DNA from: JADKAV01 sp963732355
Lineage (GTDB): Bacteria; Actinomycetota; Actinomycetes; S36-B12; UBA10799
Direction of reading: 5' to 3'
Assembly: GCA_963732355.1 (NCBI GenBank)
Contig: CAVSZD010000010.1
Coordinates: 434,001-498,000, forward strand
DNA: 64,000 bases
Shown here: positions 44,185 through 53,748 of the stretch, one piece after another
Layout: each line of letters begins with the position of its first letter
Numbering within the stretch: position 1 is the first letter of the stretch
The notes under the pieces: model-generated
Told to the model about the DNA's origin: nothing
Database searches by the model: none
Seen by the model: only the letters and a program-made list of their open reading frames with translations
Translations under genes and position numbers: made by a program

Positions 44185-44254
44185 GGCGTTGTTGGGGGTT
44201 CGCGTCCCCGGTTGTCGCCATGTTGCTGTTTTCCAGCTCGAAAGGGCAGCAACA
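44185..44254. other. two adjacent inverted repeats between the methyltransferase and acnA
   Basis: The first hairpin (44185-44219) pairs GGCG with CGCC outside and GGGG with CCCC inside. The second (44221-44254) pairs TGTTGCTG with CAGCAACA perfectly around an 18-base loop. Neither is followed by a T-run, so Rho-independent termination is doubtful. They might shape the aconitase 5' leader. The rest of 44133-44422 holds nothing else that I can recognise. Confidence 0.45.
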
Positions 44255-44422
44255 GTGCAACAACCGCGCTCCAGCGGCTTCAACATCGCCACAAACCGGG
44301 AGAGGGCCCGCCATAAGCACAGTCCCCAGGTGACAATCGGGGTCGCCTGACGTCGGGCATGGTCGGGGCCGCAACGACGAGCAACTAGGCTGGGGCCATC
44401 GGATCGGCGATGGGAGAAATGC

Positions 44423-47080
44423 GTGGCCAGCCTCGACAGTTTCGGTGCCAAGTCAACCTTGCAGGTGGGGGATGAGTCCTTCGAGATCTTCCGGCTGGAC
44501 GCACTCGGCGACCTGAGTCTTCCCTACACGCACAGGGTTCTGCTGGAGAACCTCTTGCGCACCGAGGACGGAGCCAACGTCACGGCCGAACAGATCCGAG
44601 CGCTTGCCAATTGGGATGCGAGCGAGCAACCCAGCCAGGAGATCCAGTTCACGCCTGCGCGGGTGATCATGCAGGACTTCACCGGTGTTCCCTGTGTGGT
44701 GGACCTCGCGACCATGCGCGAGGCATTCGCGCAGATGGGCGGCGACCCTGACCGTATCAACCCGTTGGCCCCTGCTGAGCTCGTCATCGACCACAGCGTC
44801 ATCGCCGACTACTTCGGCACCGAGCAGGCACTGCGTTTGAACGTGGAGCTGGAGTACGAGCGCAACCGCGAGCGCTACCAGTTCCTGCGGTGGGGCCAGA
44901 GCGCGTTCGACGAGTTCCGGGTCGTCCCTCCGGGCACGGGCATCGTCCACCAGGTCAACATCGAGCACCTGGCCCGAGTCGTGATGGTGCGCAATGGGCA
45001 GGCCTACCCGGACACGTGCGTAGGGACCGATTCGCACACAACGATGGTGAACGGCCTCGGGGTTCTCGGTTGGGGAGTCGGTGGGATCGAGGCCGAAGCG
45101 GCGATGCTCGGACAGCCGGTCAGCATGCTGATCCCCAGGGTGGTGGGTTTCAAACTCACCGGCGCGTTGCCTGCCGGTGCGACCGCAACCGACCTCGTGC
45201 TCACCATCACGCAGATGCTGCGCGAGCACGGAGTGGTCGGCAAGTTCGTCGAGTTCTACGGCCAGGGAGTTGCGGCGGTGCCGCTGGCCAACCGCGCGAC
45301 CATCGGCAACATGAGCCCCGAGTACGGCTCCACGGTGGCCATCTTCCCGATCGACGACGAGACACTGGCTTACCTGCGCATGACCGGTCGCAGCGAACAG
45401 CAGATCGCCACGGTGGAGGCCTACGCGCGGGCTCAGGGTCTGTGGCACGACCCGGCCAAGGAGCCGGTCTACTCCGAGTACCTGGAGTTGGACCTTGGGA
45501 CGATCGTGCCGAGCCTGGCCGGGCCGAAACGCCCGCAGGACCGCGTGCTTCTGGACGGCGCCGCGGCCGCTTTCAAGCAGGCCCTGCCGACCTACACCGA
45601 CGACCCGCAAGCCACAGCCAGCCTGAGCCTCGAGGGTCAGGACGTGACGGTGGGACACGGCGCGGTCGTCATCGCTGCCATCACCTCGTGCACCAACACG
45701 TCCAACCCGTCGGTCATGCTCGGGGCTGCCTTGCTGGCCAAGAAGGCCGTGGAGGCGGGGCTGACGCGCAAGCCGTGGGTCAAGACCACGCTCGCACCTG
45801 GCTCGCAGGTCGTCACCGACTACTACGAGAAGTCCGGCCTGATGCCCTATCTGGAGAAACTGGGCTTCGACGTGGTGGGCTACGGCTGCACCACCTGCAT
45901 CGGGAACTCAGGGCCACTGCCCACCGAGTTGAGCCAGGCCATCCAGGGCGCCGACCTCGCGGCGGTCTCCGTGCTGTCCGGAAACCGCAACTTCGAGGGA
46001 CGCATCAACCCGGACGTGAAGATGAACTACCTGGCATCTCCGCCCCTGGTGGTGGCCTACGCGCTGCTCGGGCGCATGGACGTTGACATTGTCAACGAAC
46101 CACTGGGGATCGGTACCGACGGGGAGCCGGTGTATCTGCGTGACATCTGGCCGACCGACGCCGAAGTGAGCGATGTCATCGCCCAGGCCATCGACGAGGA
46201 CATGTTCGCGCGGCGGTACGCCGACGTGTTCGCAGGCGACGCGAAGTGGCAGAACCTGCCGACGCCGTCCGGTTCGCAGTTCGACTGGGATGCGGATTCC
46301 ACGTACGTGCGCAAGCCTCCCTACTTCGACTCCATGGCGCCGAGCCCTGCGCCGGTCGTCGACGTCACCGGCGCGCGGGTGCTTGCCAAACTCGGCGACT
46401 CCGTCACGACCGACCACATCTCACCGGCTGGGGCCATCAAGGCCGATTCCCCGGCCGGGGTGTACCTGGCGCAGCACGGGGTCGGGTTGAAGGACTTCAA
46501 CTCCTACGGCTCGCGCCGGGGCAACCACGAGGTCATGATCCGTGGGACGTTCGCCAACATCCGGCTGCGAAACCAGCTGGTGCCGGGGGTCGAGGGCGGA
46601 TTCACAGTCGACTTCACCGCGCCGGGCGCTCCGCAGACGACGATCTACGAAGCCGCCCAGGCCTACGCCGGCTCGGGCATCCCGCTGGTCATCCTGGCCG
46701 GGACCGAGTACGGCTCTGGCTCGTCGCGGGACTGGGCCGCCAAGGGCACATCGCTGCTGGGTGTGAAGGTCGTGATCGCGGAGTCGTTCGAACGGATCCA
46801 CCGCTCCAACCTGATCGGGATGGGTGTGCTGCCCCTGCAGTTCCCCGAGGGCGAGAACGCCGACAGTCTGGGACTCACCGGCGACGAGACGTTCGATGTC
46901 ACCGGAGTGACCGCCCTCAACGAGGGGCGTATCCCCGCCACCGTCAAGGTGCGGGCAACCTCTGGTGACCGGGTCGTCGAGTTCGAAGCTGTGGTCAGGA
47001 TCGATACGCCCGGTGAGGCGGACTACTACCGCAACGGTGGGATCCTGCAATACGTGCTGCGTTCGCTGCTCGAGGCGTGA
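44423..47080 (+). CDS. acnA: aconitate hydratase A
   Basis: An 885-residue aconitase of normal length for the AcnA/IRP1 type. Seen: GVPCVVDLATMREAFAQMGGDP, DSHTTMVNGLGVLGWGVGGIEAE, ITSCTNTSNPSVMLGAALLAK and YGCTTCIGNSGPL. The cluster cysteines are the SCTN one and the two in CTTC. The swivel domain has GSSRDWAAKGTSLLGVKVVIAESFERIHRSNL. It isomerises citrate to isocitrate in the TCA cycle and its [4Fe-4S] cluster makes it iron-sensitive. GTG at 44423. Its stop overlaps the next gene (GTGA). Confidence 0.96.
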   Translation: MASLDSFGAKSTLQVGDESFEIFRLDALGDLSLPYTHRVLLENLLRTEDGANVTAEQIRALANWDASEQPSQEIQFTPARVIMQDFTGVPCVVDLATMREAFAQMGGDPDRINPLAPAELVIDHSVIADYFGTEQALRLNVELEYERNRERYQFLRWGQSAFDEFRVVPPGTGIVHQVNIEHLARVVMVRNGQAYPDTCVGTDSHTTMVNGLGVLGWGVGGIEAEAAMLGQPVSMLIPRVVGFKLTGALPAGATATDLVLTITQMLREHGVVGKFVEFYGQGVAAVPLANRATIGNMSPEYGSTVAIFPIDDETLAYLRMTGRSEQQIATVEAYARAQGLWHDPAKEPVYSEYLELDLGTIVPSLAGPKRPQDRVLLDGAAAAFKQALPTYTDDPQATASLSLEGQDVTVGHGAVVIAAITSCTNTSNPSVMLGAALLAKKAVEAGLTRKPWVKTTLAPGSQVVTDYYEKSGLMPYLEKLGFDVVGYGCTTCIGNSGPLPTELSQAIQGADLAAVSVLSGNRNFEGRINPDVKMNYLASPPLVVAYALLGRMDVDIVNEPLGIGTDGEPVYLRDIWPTDAEVSDVIAQAIDEDMFARRYADVFAGDAKWQNLPTPSGSQFDWDADSTYVRKPPYFDSMAPSPAPVVDVTGARVLAKLGDSVTTDHISPAGAIKADSPAGVYLAQHGVGLKDFNSYGSRRGNHEVMIRGTFANIRLRNQLVPGVEGGFTVDFTAPGAPQTTIYEAAQAYAGSGIPLVILAGTEYGSGSSRDWAAKGTSLLGVKVVIAESFERIHRSNLIGMGVLPLQFPEGENADSLGLTGDETFDVTGVTALNEGRIPATVKVRATSGDRVVEFEAVVRIDTPGEADYYRNGGILQYVLRSLLEA

Positions 47081-47439
47081 CACGCGCGGCGCCGCCCGGT
47101 TGGCCCTCCGACCTCCCGAACGCGGGGGAGCAATTCGAGGAGCAGGTCGTCGGATGGTTGCTGGATCGGTTGCCACCGGAGTACAGGCTGTCGGCAGCGC
47201 GCCGTCACCCCCTGCTGCTGGCCATGGCGGCGCGCAGTCAGTCGCAGGCAACTCTGGAGGCCACCCGGGATGTGTATCGGGGCGCCAGGGCGGGTCTGCG
47301 CGACAGTCTGGAGCCGGCCGAGATCGACGCCGGTCTGACGGCTCTGGAAGCACTTGCCGCGCAGTTCCGGCGCACCGTGCGTGAGGTTGAGCTGGTGGAA
47401 CAGGCGCTGCGGGGCAGGGTGTGGACGCCGAAGTTGTGA
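47077..47439 (+). CDS. conserved actinobacterial protein, unknown function
   Basis: A 120-residue, helix-rich protein (QVVGWLLDRLPPEYRLSAARRHPLLLAM, GARAGLRDSLEPAEIDAGL, FRRTVREVELVEQAL). Start GTG overlaps the acnA stop, so it is co-translated with aconitase. It resembles a family found beside acnA or dxs in several actinobacteria, but I know no role. No domains, signal peptide or membrane helix are seen. It ends 63 bases before the dxs start. Confidence 0.72.
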   Translation: MTRAAPPGWPSDLPNAGEQFEEQVVGWLLDRLPPEYRLSAARRHPLLLAMAARSQSQATLEATRDVYRGARAGLRDSLEPAEIDAGLTALEALAAQFRRTVREVELVEQALRGRVWTPKL

Positions 47440-47502
47440 CCCGAGGGCCTGGCACGGCGGCGGTCAATGGGCGCTGTGGCACGGTCACCGTACACTGAAA
47501 AG

Positions 47503-49416
47503 GTGCTTGAGCAGATCCAAACACCGGCGGACCTGAGGTCCCTTGATGACGCCCAACTCCAGGAGTTGGCCGGCGAAATCCGGGAGTTCCTCGTGGCTAA
47601 GGTCGCCCGCACCGGGGGCCACCTGGGTCCGAATCTGGGTGTGGTGGAACTGACGCTGGCTCTGCACAGGGTCTTCGACTCTCCGAAGGACGCCATTCTG
47701 TGGGATACCGGTCACCAGGCCTACGTCCACAAGTTGCTGACCGGCCGACAGGCCGGCTTCGACACTCTGCGTCAGGAGGGTGGGCTGTCCGGCTACCCGA
47801 GTCGCGCCGAAAGCGAGCACGACTGGATCGAGAACTCCCACGCGAGCACCTCGTTGTCGTACGCCGATGGACTTGCCAAGGCCTGGCAGGCACGCGGGCT
47901 GCTGGGTCCGCGCAAGGTGGTGGCCGTGATCGGTGACGGTGCGCTCACCGGTGGAATGGCGTGGGAGGCGCTGAACAACATCGCTGACTCCAACCGCTCC
48001 ATGGTGATCGTGGTCAACGACAACGAGCGAAGTTACGACCGCACTATCGGTGGTCTTGCCAACCATCTGGCGACCTTGCGGACCACCGGTGGCTACGAGA
48101 GGTTCCTGGAGTGGGGCCGCCGGGTTCTGGACCGGACACCGGTGGTCGGAAGACCCGCCTTCGACACCCTGCACGGGTTGAAGAAGGGCGTGAAGGACAT
48201 GGTTGCGCCGCAGGGGATGTTCGAGGACCTCGGCCTGAAGTACCTGGGTCCTGTGCCCGGCCACGACCTCGATGCCGTCGAACAAGCACTGCGCCGGGCA
48301 AAGGGTTACGACGGTCCGGTGTTGGTGCATGTCCTGACCCAGAAGGGAAACGGTTACCCGCCCGCCGAACAAGACGAGGCCGATCGTTTCCACGGTGTAC
48401 CTGTCATCGATCCGGTCACCGGACGTCCCACGGCAGCGGCGAGACCGACCTGGACCGCTGTCTTCTCCGAGGAAATGGTCGAGGCGGCAGCCCAGCGACC
48501 CGACGTGGTGGCGATCACCGCGGCAATGCTCGGTCCGACGGGCCTTGCGGCGACCAAGCAGGCGTTCCCTGAGCGGGTCTTCGATGTCGGGATCGCCGAG
48601 CAGCACGCGGTCACCAGTGCTGTCGGGATGGCCATGGGCGGACTGCACCCGGTCATCGCGCTGTACGCGACATTCCTGAACCGCGCCTTCGATCAGGTTC
48701 TGATGGACGCCGCCCTGCACAAGGCCGGGATCACGATCGTCTTGGACAGGGCCGGAATCACTGGCGACGACGGAGCCAGTCACAACGGGATGTGGGACAT
48801 GTCCATCCTGCAAGTGGTCCCCGGCTTGCGACTGGCGGCGCCTCGCGATGGGACCCGTCTTCGCGAGAGCTTCCGGGAAGCCCTCGACGTGCCGGATGCG
48901 CCAACCGTTGTGCGCTTCCCCAAGGGCTCGCTGCCCGACGACATCCCAGCGGTCAAAGCGCTCGGGGCTGTGGACATCCTGGCGCAGTCCGGGGGACCCG
49001 ACGTCCTGGTTGTGGCCGTCGGATCGATGGCAGGTGTCGGTGTCGACGTGGCCTCCCGGCTTGCCGCTCAGGACATCGGGGTGACGGTGGTCGATCCCCG
49101 GTGGGTGAAGCCAGTTCCCCGAGAAGTCATCGAGTTGGCCAGTTCCCACCGTTTGGTGGTGACCCTGGAGGACAACGGCGTCGTCGGGGGAGTCGGTTCT
49201 GCGATCACCGGCGCGTTGCAGGAGGCCGGCATCCCGACCCCGGTGAGGACCATCGGGATCCCCCAGGAGTTCCTCGACCAAGCCAGCCGCCCCGCGCTTC
49301 TGGAACGCACCGGACTGACCGCCCAACAGATCGGCCACAAGGTCATCGGCTGGGTCGCGGCCAGCCAGCAGACGCTGGAAACCGACACGCCCAGCCGCTT
49401 GGACCACAGCGAGTAG
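47503..49416 (+). CDS. dxs: 1-deoxy-D-xylulose-5-phosphate synthase
   Basis: A 637-residue ThDP enzyme: GGHLGPNLGVVELTLALHRV, DTGHQAYVHKLLTGR, the ThDP site VIGDGALTGGMAWEALNNI, FDVGIAEQHAVTSAVGMA and TGDDGASHNGMWDMSIL. It condenses pyruvate and glyceraldehyde-3-P to DXP, the first step of the MEP isoprenoid route. The start follows the family alignment (LEQIQTPADLR); an ATG at 47467 is possible. A TACACT -10-like box ends six bases before this GTG, so the mRNA could be leaderless, a tentative reading. Confidence 0.95.
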   Translation: MLEQIQTPADLRSLDDAQLQELAGEIREFLVAKVARTGGHLGPNLGVVELTLALHRVFDSPKDAILWDTGHQAYVHKLLTGRQAGFDTLRQEGGLSGYPSRAESEHDWIENSHASTSLSYADGLAKAWQARGLLGPRKVVAVIGDGALTGGMAWEALNNIADSNRSMVIVVNDNERSYDRTIGGLANHLATLRTTGGYERFLEWGRRVLDRTPVVGRPAFDTLHGLKKGVKDMVAPQGMFEDLGLKYLGPVPGHDLDAVEQALRRAKGYDGPVLVHVLTQKGNGYPPAEQDEADRFHGVPVIDPVTGRPTAAARPTWTAVFSEEMVEAAAQRPDVVAITAAMLGPTGLAATKQAFPERVFDVGIAEQHAVTSAVGMAMGGLHPVIALYATFLNRAFDQVLMDAALHKAGITIVLDRAGITGDDGASHNGMWDMSILQVVPGLRLAAPRDGTRLRESFREALDVPDAPTVVRFPKGSLPDDIPAVKALGAVDILAQSGGPDVLVVAVGSMAGVGVDVASRLAAQDIGVTVVDPRWVKPVPREVIELASSHRLVVTLEDNGVVGGVGSAITGALQEAGIPTPVRTIGIPQEFLDQASRPALLERTGLTAQQIGHKVIGWVAASQQTLETDTPSRLDHSE

Positions 49417-49437
49417 TCGTCCCGCTACTTTAAGTGC

Positions 49438-51594
49438 ATGACCGCCGGAGACGTCCGGTCGATTCCGCCAATCGACGGCGCGTGGTTCGCTGTGCTGGCG
49501 CTGTCTGCCTTCGCCATCGGCGACTGGCTGTCCGCTCCATGGCCCCTGACGGGAAGTGTCATAGTGGCCGCTGCGGTGCTCGCGGTGCTGGGTGCGTCCC
49601 GAACTGATCGAATCGGGGAAGCACTTCGAGAGAGTGCAGCGCTGGTGACAGTGACCCAGTACGACGCTGCGGGGACCAGTCGCGTCGTGTGCGCCTCTGA
49701 GGCTGTCAGTCGTCTGCTCGGGCTCGAACCCGACGAGATCCTGGGTAGATCCTGGCCGGACCTGTTGGGCCGCCACGGCCAGCTGATGGTGGAACAGGAC
49801 CTCGCCGTGCTCGACACCGGAACTTCGCGCGCATTCACGCTTCCGATCAGCGCCGGTGGACATCGATGGACGCTGATGGCCTCGAAGTTCCCCACGAACA
49901 CCGGCGACTCCCGCGCGGTGGGGATGGTGGCCCTGGACATCGGTGGACACCGCCATCGTGACCGCCTCCTGCGAATGATGTTCGACTCCTCGCCGGTCGC
50001 CATGGCTCGGCTCACCGTGACCGAGGTAGGAATTGGTCCACTCGTGGACGCCAACCAGGCGATGGCCGAACTGCTGGCGGTGCCCATGCCGGATCTTCGG
50101 GGCACCAACGTGGCCGACCACCTGCATCCCGGTGACCACTTGGTGCCCGACGGCAGGTCTCGTGAGATCAGGGTGATCACTGGCGCGGGCGAGGTGCTCT
50201 GGGTGCAGGCCACGGTGTCGGTGCTGCAGGCCACCGACTACGACGGGGCGTTCGCGATCGCGGTCTTCGAGGACCGGACAGCGCGACGTGCGGCTGAGTC
50301 ACGTTTGATTCAGCAGGCCGAGCATGACGCGCTCACGGGACTGCCCAATCGCCATGCCCTCAACCCGCTGCTGGAAGCCGCGATCAGCAGACTGTGGACC
50401 ACAGGCAGGGTCCTGGCCGTACTCTTCTGCGACCTCGACGGGTTCAAAGGGGTCAACGACACCCTTGGGCACAGTTGCGGGGATGCGGTACTGGTGCAGG
50501 CTTCGCGAAGGCTGGCACGTGAGGTCGGCGAACCCGGTTTCGTGGCACGACTCGGCGGCGACGAGTTCGTAGTGGTCGCAGAAGGACTGGCTGACTCCGA
50601 CCAAGCAGTCGAATTGGGTCAGCGCATTCTGGCCGGAATGCGCGAACCGTTCGTGGTGCAGGACCGGGAGGTGCGCCTGGGCATCTCCGTCGGAGTGGTC
50701 CTGACAACCGACCCCGGGGCAGACCCTGAGACCTTGGTGCGCCGCGCGGACCTAGCCATGTACAGCGCCAAGGACTCGGGGCGCAACCGCGTTGAGCACT
50801 ACCAGCCGGCATTGGAGAGTGCTGCCCTGTCACGGCAGTACGTTCTCGCCCAATTGCGCGACCGGCTGGCCGGCGACGGCATCGGCGTCCACTATCAGCC
50901 GATCACCGCGGTGGGCGGTGGTCAGGTGAGCGCTGTGGAGGGTCTTGTGCGCATTTCCGCCGATCCGCCCGTGCCAGCGGTCGACTTCATCCGGGCCGCG
51001 GAGGACAACGGACTCATGCCCGAACTCGGTCGTCGGGTGCTGGAGGTGGCGCTGCGCGATCAAGCCCAGTGGGCACGTCAGGGACTGCGCCTTCGGGTGC
51101 ACCTGAACACATCTCTGAGCCAGCTGTGCGCCGACGGGTTCGCCGACGACGTGCTTGGCGTGGTCACTGAACACGGGGCGGACCCGTCCTGGCTGTGCTT
51201 CGAGGTCGCCGACTCACCTCAACTGCACGAAGGGGATGCCATCGCGAATCTCAACCGTCTGCACGAACTCGGTTTCCGGGTGGGGATTGATGGGTTCGCA
51301 GCGGGTCGCTGCGGGCTTGACGCGGTGAAGGTGATCCCGGCCGACTATGTGAAGATCGACCGCAGCCTGATCACGGGCCTAGGGGACAGCCGGGAGGATC
51401 TGGTGATCGTCGCGGCGATCGTGACTGTCGCCCACGACTTGGGGATACGTGCTATCGCCACGGGGGTGGAGACCAGCGAGCAGGTGCAGATTCTGTCCGG
51501 ACTGGGCTGTGACGAGGTCCAGGGATTCGTCAACAGCGTGCCGACGCCCCCAGAGGCCGTCGCAGGCCTTCTGGAGGCGTCGGGGACGCGTTGA
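49438..51594 (+). CDS. membrane PAS-PAS-GGDEF-EAL protein with degenerate EAL
   Basis: A 718-residue protein. Two N-terminal hydrophobic segments (residues ~15-52) precede two PAS domains (ESAALVTVTQYDAAG; FDSSPVAMARL). The GGDEF domain is intact (ARLGGDEFVVV) but has no RxxD inhibitory site next to it. The EAL domain reads VEGLVRI for EAL; the Asp pair DDFGTG has become IDGFAAG, while LNTS, FEV, VKID and GVET persist. GGDEF is probably an active diguanylate cyclase; the EAL part is probably inactive or a c-di-GMP sensor. Starts 21 bases after dxs. Confidence 0.9.
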   Translation: MTAGDVRSIPPIDGAWFAVLALSAFAIGDWLSAPWPLTGSVIVAAAVLAVLGASRTDRIGEALRESAALVTVTQYDAAGTSRVVCASEAVSRLLGLEPDEILGRSWPDLLGRHGQLMVEQDLAVLDTGTSRAFTLPISAGGHRWTLMASKFPTNTGDSRAVGMVALDIGGHRHRDRLLRMMFDSSPVAMARLTVTEVGIGPLVDANQAMAELLAVPMPDLRGTNVADHLHPGDHLVPDGRSREIRVITGAGEVLWVQATVSVLQATDYDGAFAIAVFEDRTARRAAESRLIQQAEHDALTGLPNRHALNPLLEAAISRLWTTGRVLAVLFCDLDGFKGVNDTLGHSCGDAVLVQASRRLAREVGEPGFVARLGGDEFVVVAEGLADSDQAVELGQRILAGMREPFVVQDREVRLGISVGVVLTTDPGADPETLVRRADLAMYSAKDSGRNRVEHYQPALESAALSRQYVLAQLRDRLAGDGIGVHYQPITAVGGGQVSAVEGLVRISADPPVPAVDFIRAAEDNGLMPELGRRVLEVALRDQAQWARQGLRLRVHLNTSLSQLCADGFADDVLGVVTEHGADPSWLCFEVADSPQLHEGDAIANLNRLHELGFRVGIDGFAAGRCGLDAVKVIPADYVKIDRSLITGLGDSREDLVIVAAIVTVAHDLGIRAIATGVETSEQVQILSGLGCDEVQGFVNSVPTPPEAVAGLLEASGTR

Positions 51595-51602
51595 AGTGCC
51601 GC

Positions 51603-53744
51603 CTACGGCAGACTTGCCACCCCGGCAGGCAGGAACCGCTTACCGGTGACCTCTTCGCTGACATCGACGCGGTCCAGGTACGGGGTCACACCGCCGAGGT
51701 GGAAGGGCCACCCGGCACCCAGGATCATGCACAGGTCGATGTCCTGAGCTTCGGCCACGACCCCCTCGTCGAGCATCAGCCGGATCTCCTCTGCCAGCGC
51801 GGTGAGCGCCCGGTCGCGAACCTGCTCCTCGCTAAGAGGTGCGTCACCTTGCGTGAAGAGCGCGGCCACCTCGGGATCCACCTCGGGAGTACCGGAATCG
51901 TAGGTCCAGATGGCGGACTTACCGGCATCCACGACCTTCTTCAAGTTCTTCGAGACGTAGAACCGGTCCGGGTAGGCCTCGTGCATCGTCTCTGAGACGT
52001 GGTAGGCGACCGCGGGCCCCACGAGCTGCAGCAACGTGAACGGCGACATCGGAAGGCCGAGCGGATCCAGGGCCTTGTCAGCCACCTCGAAGGGTGTGCC
52101 CTCATCCACCGACTTCGTGACTTCGCCCAGGAAGCGGGTGAGCAGTCGGTTCACGACGAACGCCGGCGCATCCTTGACCAGAACGCACGACTTCTTCAGG
52201 GACTTGCCGACGACGAACGCCGTGGCCAATGTCGGATCGTCCGTCTGCTCGGCACGCACGATCTCCAGCAGCGGCATCACGGCCACCGGGTTGAAGAAGT
52301 GGAACCCCACGACCCGTTCGGGGTGGGCCAGTCCGCTGGCCATCTCGGTCACAGACAAAGAGGAGGTGTTCGTGGCCAGGATCGTGTCGGGACGTACCAC
52401 AGCCTCGACCTCGGCAAACACCTTCTGCTTGACCGCCATGTCCTCGAACACGGCTTCGATCACGAAGTCGGCGTCCGCGAAGGCGTCTTTGGTCGCTGAT
52501 CCAGTGATCAGGGCCTTGAGCCTGTTGGCCTTGTCGGAGTTGACCCGACCCTTCGCTGCGAGTTTGTCGATCTCGGAGTGCGCGTAGGCCAGGCCCTTGT
52601 CGACCCTGGACTGGTCGAGGTCGGTCATCACGACGGGGACCTGCAGGCGCTGTGCGAACAGAAGCGCCATCTGGCTGGCCATCAGACCGGCTCCGACCAC
52701 ACCGACCTTGGTGACAGGGCGCGCCAACTTCTTGTCCGGCGCGCCAACAGGGCGTTTCGCGCGCTTCTGGACAAGGTCGAACGAGTAGAGACCCGATCGG
52801 AGGTCGTCGCCCATGATGAGGTCGGCCAGTGCCTCGTCCTCGGCGGCGAAGCCCTCGGCCTGAGTGGCCGTCTTCGCTGCCGCGATGAGGTCGAGGGCGC
52901 GGTATGGCGCTGGTGTCGCACCCTTGAGCCGGGCGTCGAGGCCGGCACGGACCTTGGCCACGGCCTCGTCCCAAGCAGCGCCGCGGTCGATCTGCGGGCG
53001 TTCCACAACGAGGTCGCCGGTGATGACCCGGGCCGCCCACGTCAGCGACTCCTCGAGGAAATCGGCCGGTTCGAACATGGCGTCAGCGATGCCGAGGTCC
53101 AGTACCTGCTTGGGCTTCAACTGCCGGTTCTGGGCCAGCGGGTTCTCCACGATGACGGTGCATGCCTTCTGCGCACCGATCAGGTTGGGCAGCAGGTAAG
53201 CGCCACCCCAGCCGGGGATCAGTCCGAGGAATACCTCGGGCAGGCTGAACGCCGCTGCACCCGATGAGATCGTGCGGTACGAGCAGTGCAGCGCAACCTC
53301 CACGCCGCCGCCCATCGCCGCGCCGTTGATGAAGGCGAACGTCGGGACCTTTGAGTCCCCGAGCATGCCGAGCACTTCGTGACCCAGCCTGCCCATCGCC
53401 ACGGCTTGACCGCGGTCGGTGAGCCGGGGGACACCGCTGAGATCGGCGCCCACGGCGAAGATGAAGGGTTTGCCCACCACGCAGATCGCCGCGAGTCCCG
53501 GTTCGGTCTGCGCCTGGGTGATCGCCTGCTTGAGTTCGATGAGACCACCCGGGCCGAACGTGTTCGGCTTGGTGTGGTCGAACCCGTTGTCCAACGTGAT
53601 GACTGCGGCGGAGCCGGCCCCGAGGGGCAGTTCGACCATCCGCAGTTTGGCGTGGGTCACAACTTCGTCGGCGAACTGGATCGACTCGTCCAGGGCAGCG
53701 TCCTCCGCGGACTGCGGGATGGGCTTGGAGATGCTCTCGGTCAT
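51603..53744 (-). CDS. fadB: multifunctional enoyl-CoA hydratase / 3-hydroxyacyl-CoA dehydrogenase
   Basis: A 713-residue trifunctional-type alpha subunit. Hydratase/isomerase half: FAVGADLSGV (oxyanion hole), GGGVEVAL and PEVFLGLIPGWGG with the catalytic Glu. Dehydrogenase half: VGVVGAGLMASQMALLFAQ (NAD site), EAVFEDMAVKQKVF, ATNTSSLSVTEMASGL, HPERVVGFHFFNPV (catalytic His). It performs two steps of beta-oxidation. Downstream of the thiolase gene by four bases, on one transcript; its own AGGAGG lies inside the end of fadA. Confidence 0.95.
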   Translation of the reverse strand: MTESISKPIPQSAEDAALDESIQFADEVVTHAKLRMVELPLGAGSAAVITLDNGFDHTKPNTFGPGGLIELKQAITQAQTEPGLAAICVVGKPFIFAVGADLSGVPRLTDRGQAVAMGRLGHEVLGMLGDSKVPTFAFINGAAMGGGVEVALHCSYRTISSGAAAFSLPEVFLGLIPGWGGAYLLPNLIGAQKACTVIVENPLAQNRQLKPKQVLDLGIADAMFEPADFLEESLTWAARVITGDLVVERPQIDRGAAWDEAVAKVRAGLDARLKGATPAPYRALDLIAAAKTATQAEGFAAEDEALADLIMGDDLRSGLYSFDLVQKRAKRPVGAPDKKLARPVTKVGVVGAGLMASQMALLFAQRLQVPVVMTDLDQSRVDKGLAYAHSEIDKLAAKGRVNSDKANRLKALITGSATKDAFADADFVIEAVFEDMAVKQKVFAEVEAVVRPDTILATNTSSLSVTEMASGLAHPERVVGFHFFNPVAVMPLLEIVRAEQTDDPTLATAFVVGKSLKKSCVLVKDAPAFVVNRLLTRFLGEVTKSVDEGTPFEVADKALDPLGLPMSPFTLLQLVGPAVAYHVSETMHEAYPDRFYVSKNLKKVVDAGKSAIWTYDSGTPEVDPEVAALFTQGDAPLSEEQVRDRALTALAEEIRLMLDEGVVAEAQDIDLCMILGAGWPFHLGGVTPYLDRVDVSEEVTGKRFLPAGVASLP

Positions 53745-53748
53745 GGCT

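Noticed and set aside
44191..44219. tRNA T-arm-like GGGGGTTCGCGTCCCC
   Set aside because: No matching acceptor, D or anticodon stems can be placed around it at tRNA distances.
47485..50139. 884-residue open frame antisense to dxs and the GGDEF gene
   Set aside because: It overlaps two genes with strong family evidence. Its sequence is His/Gln/Val/Asp-rich with no domain pattern, as expected for a shadow frame in high-G+C DNA.
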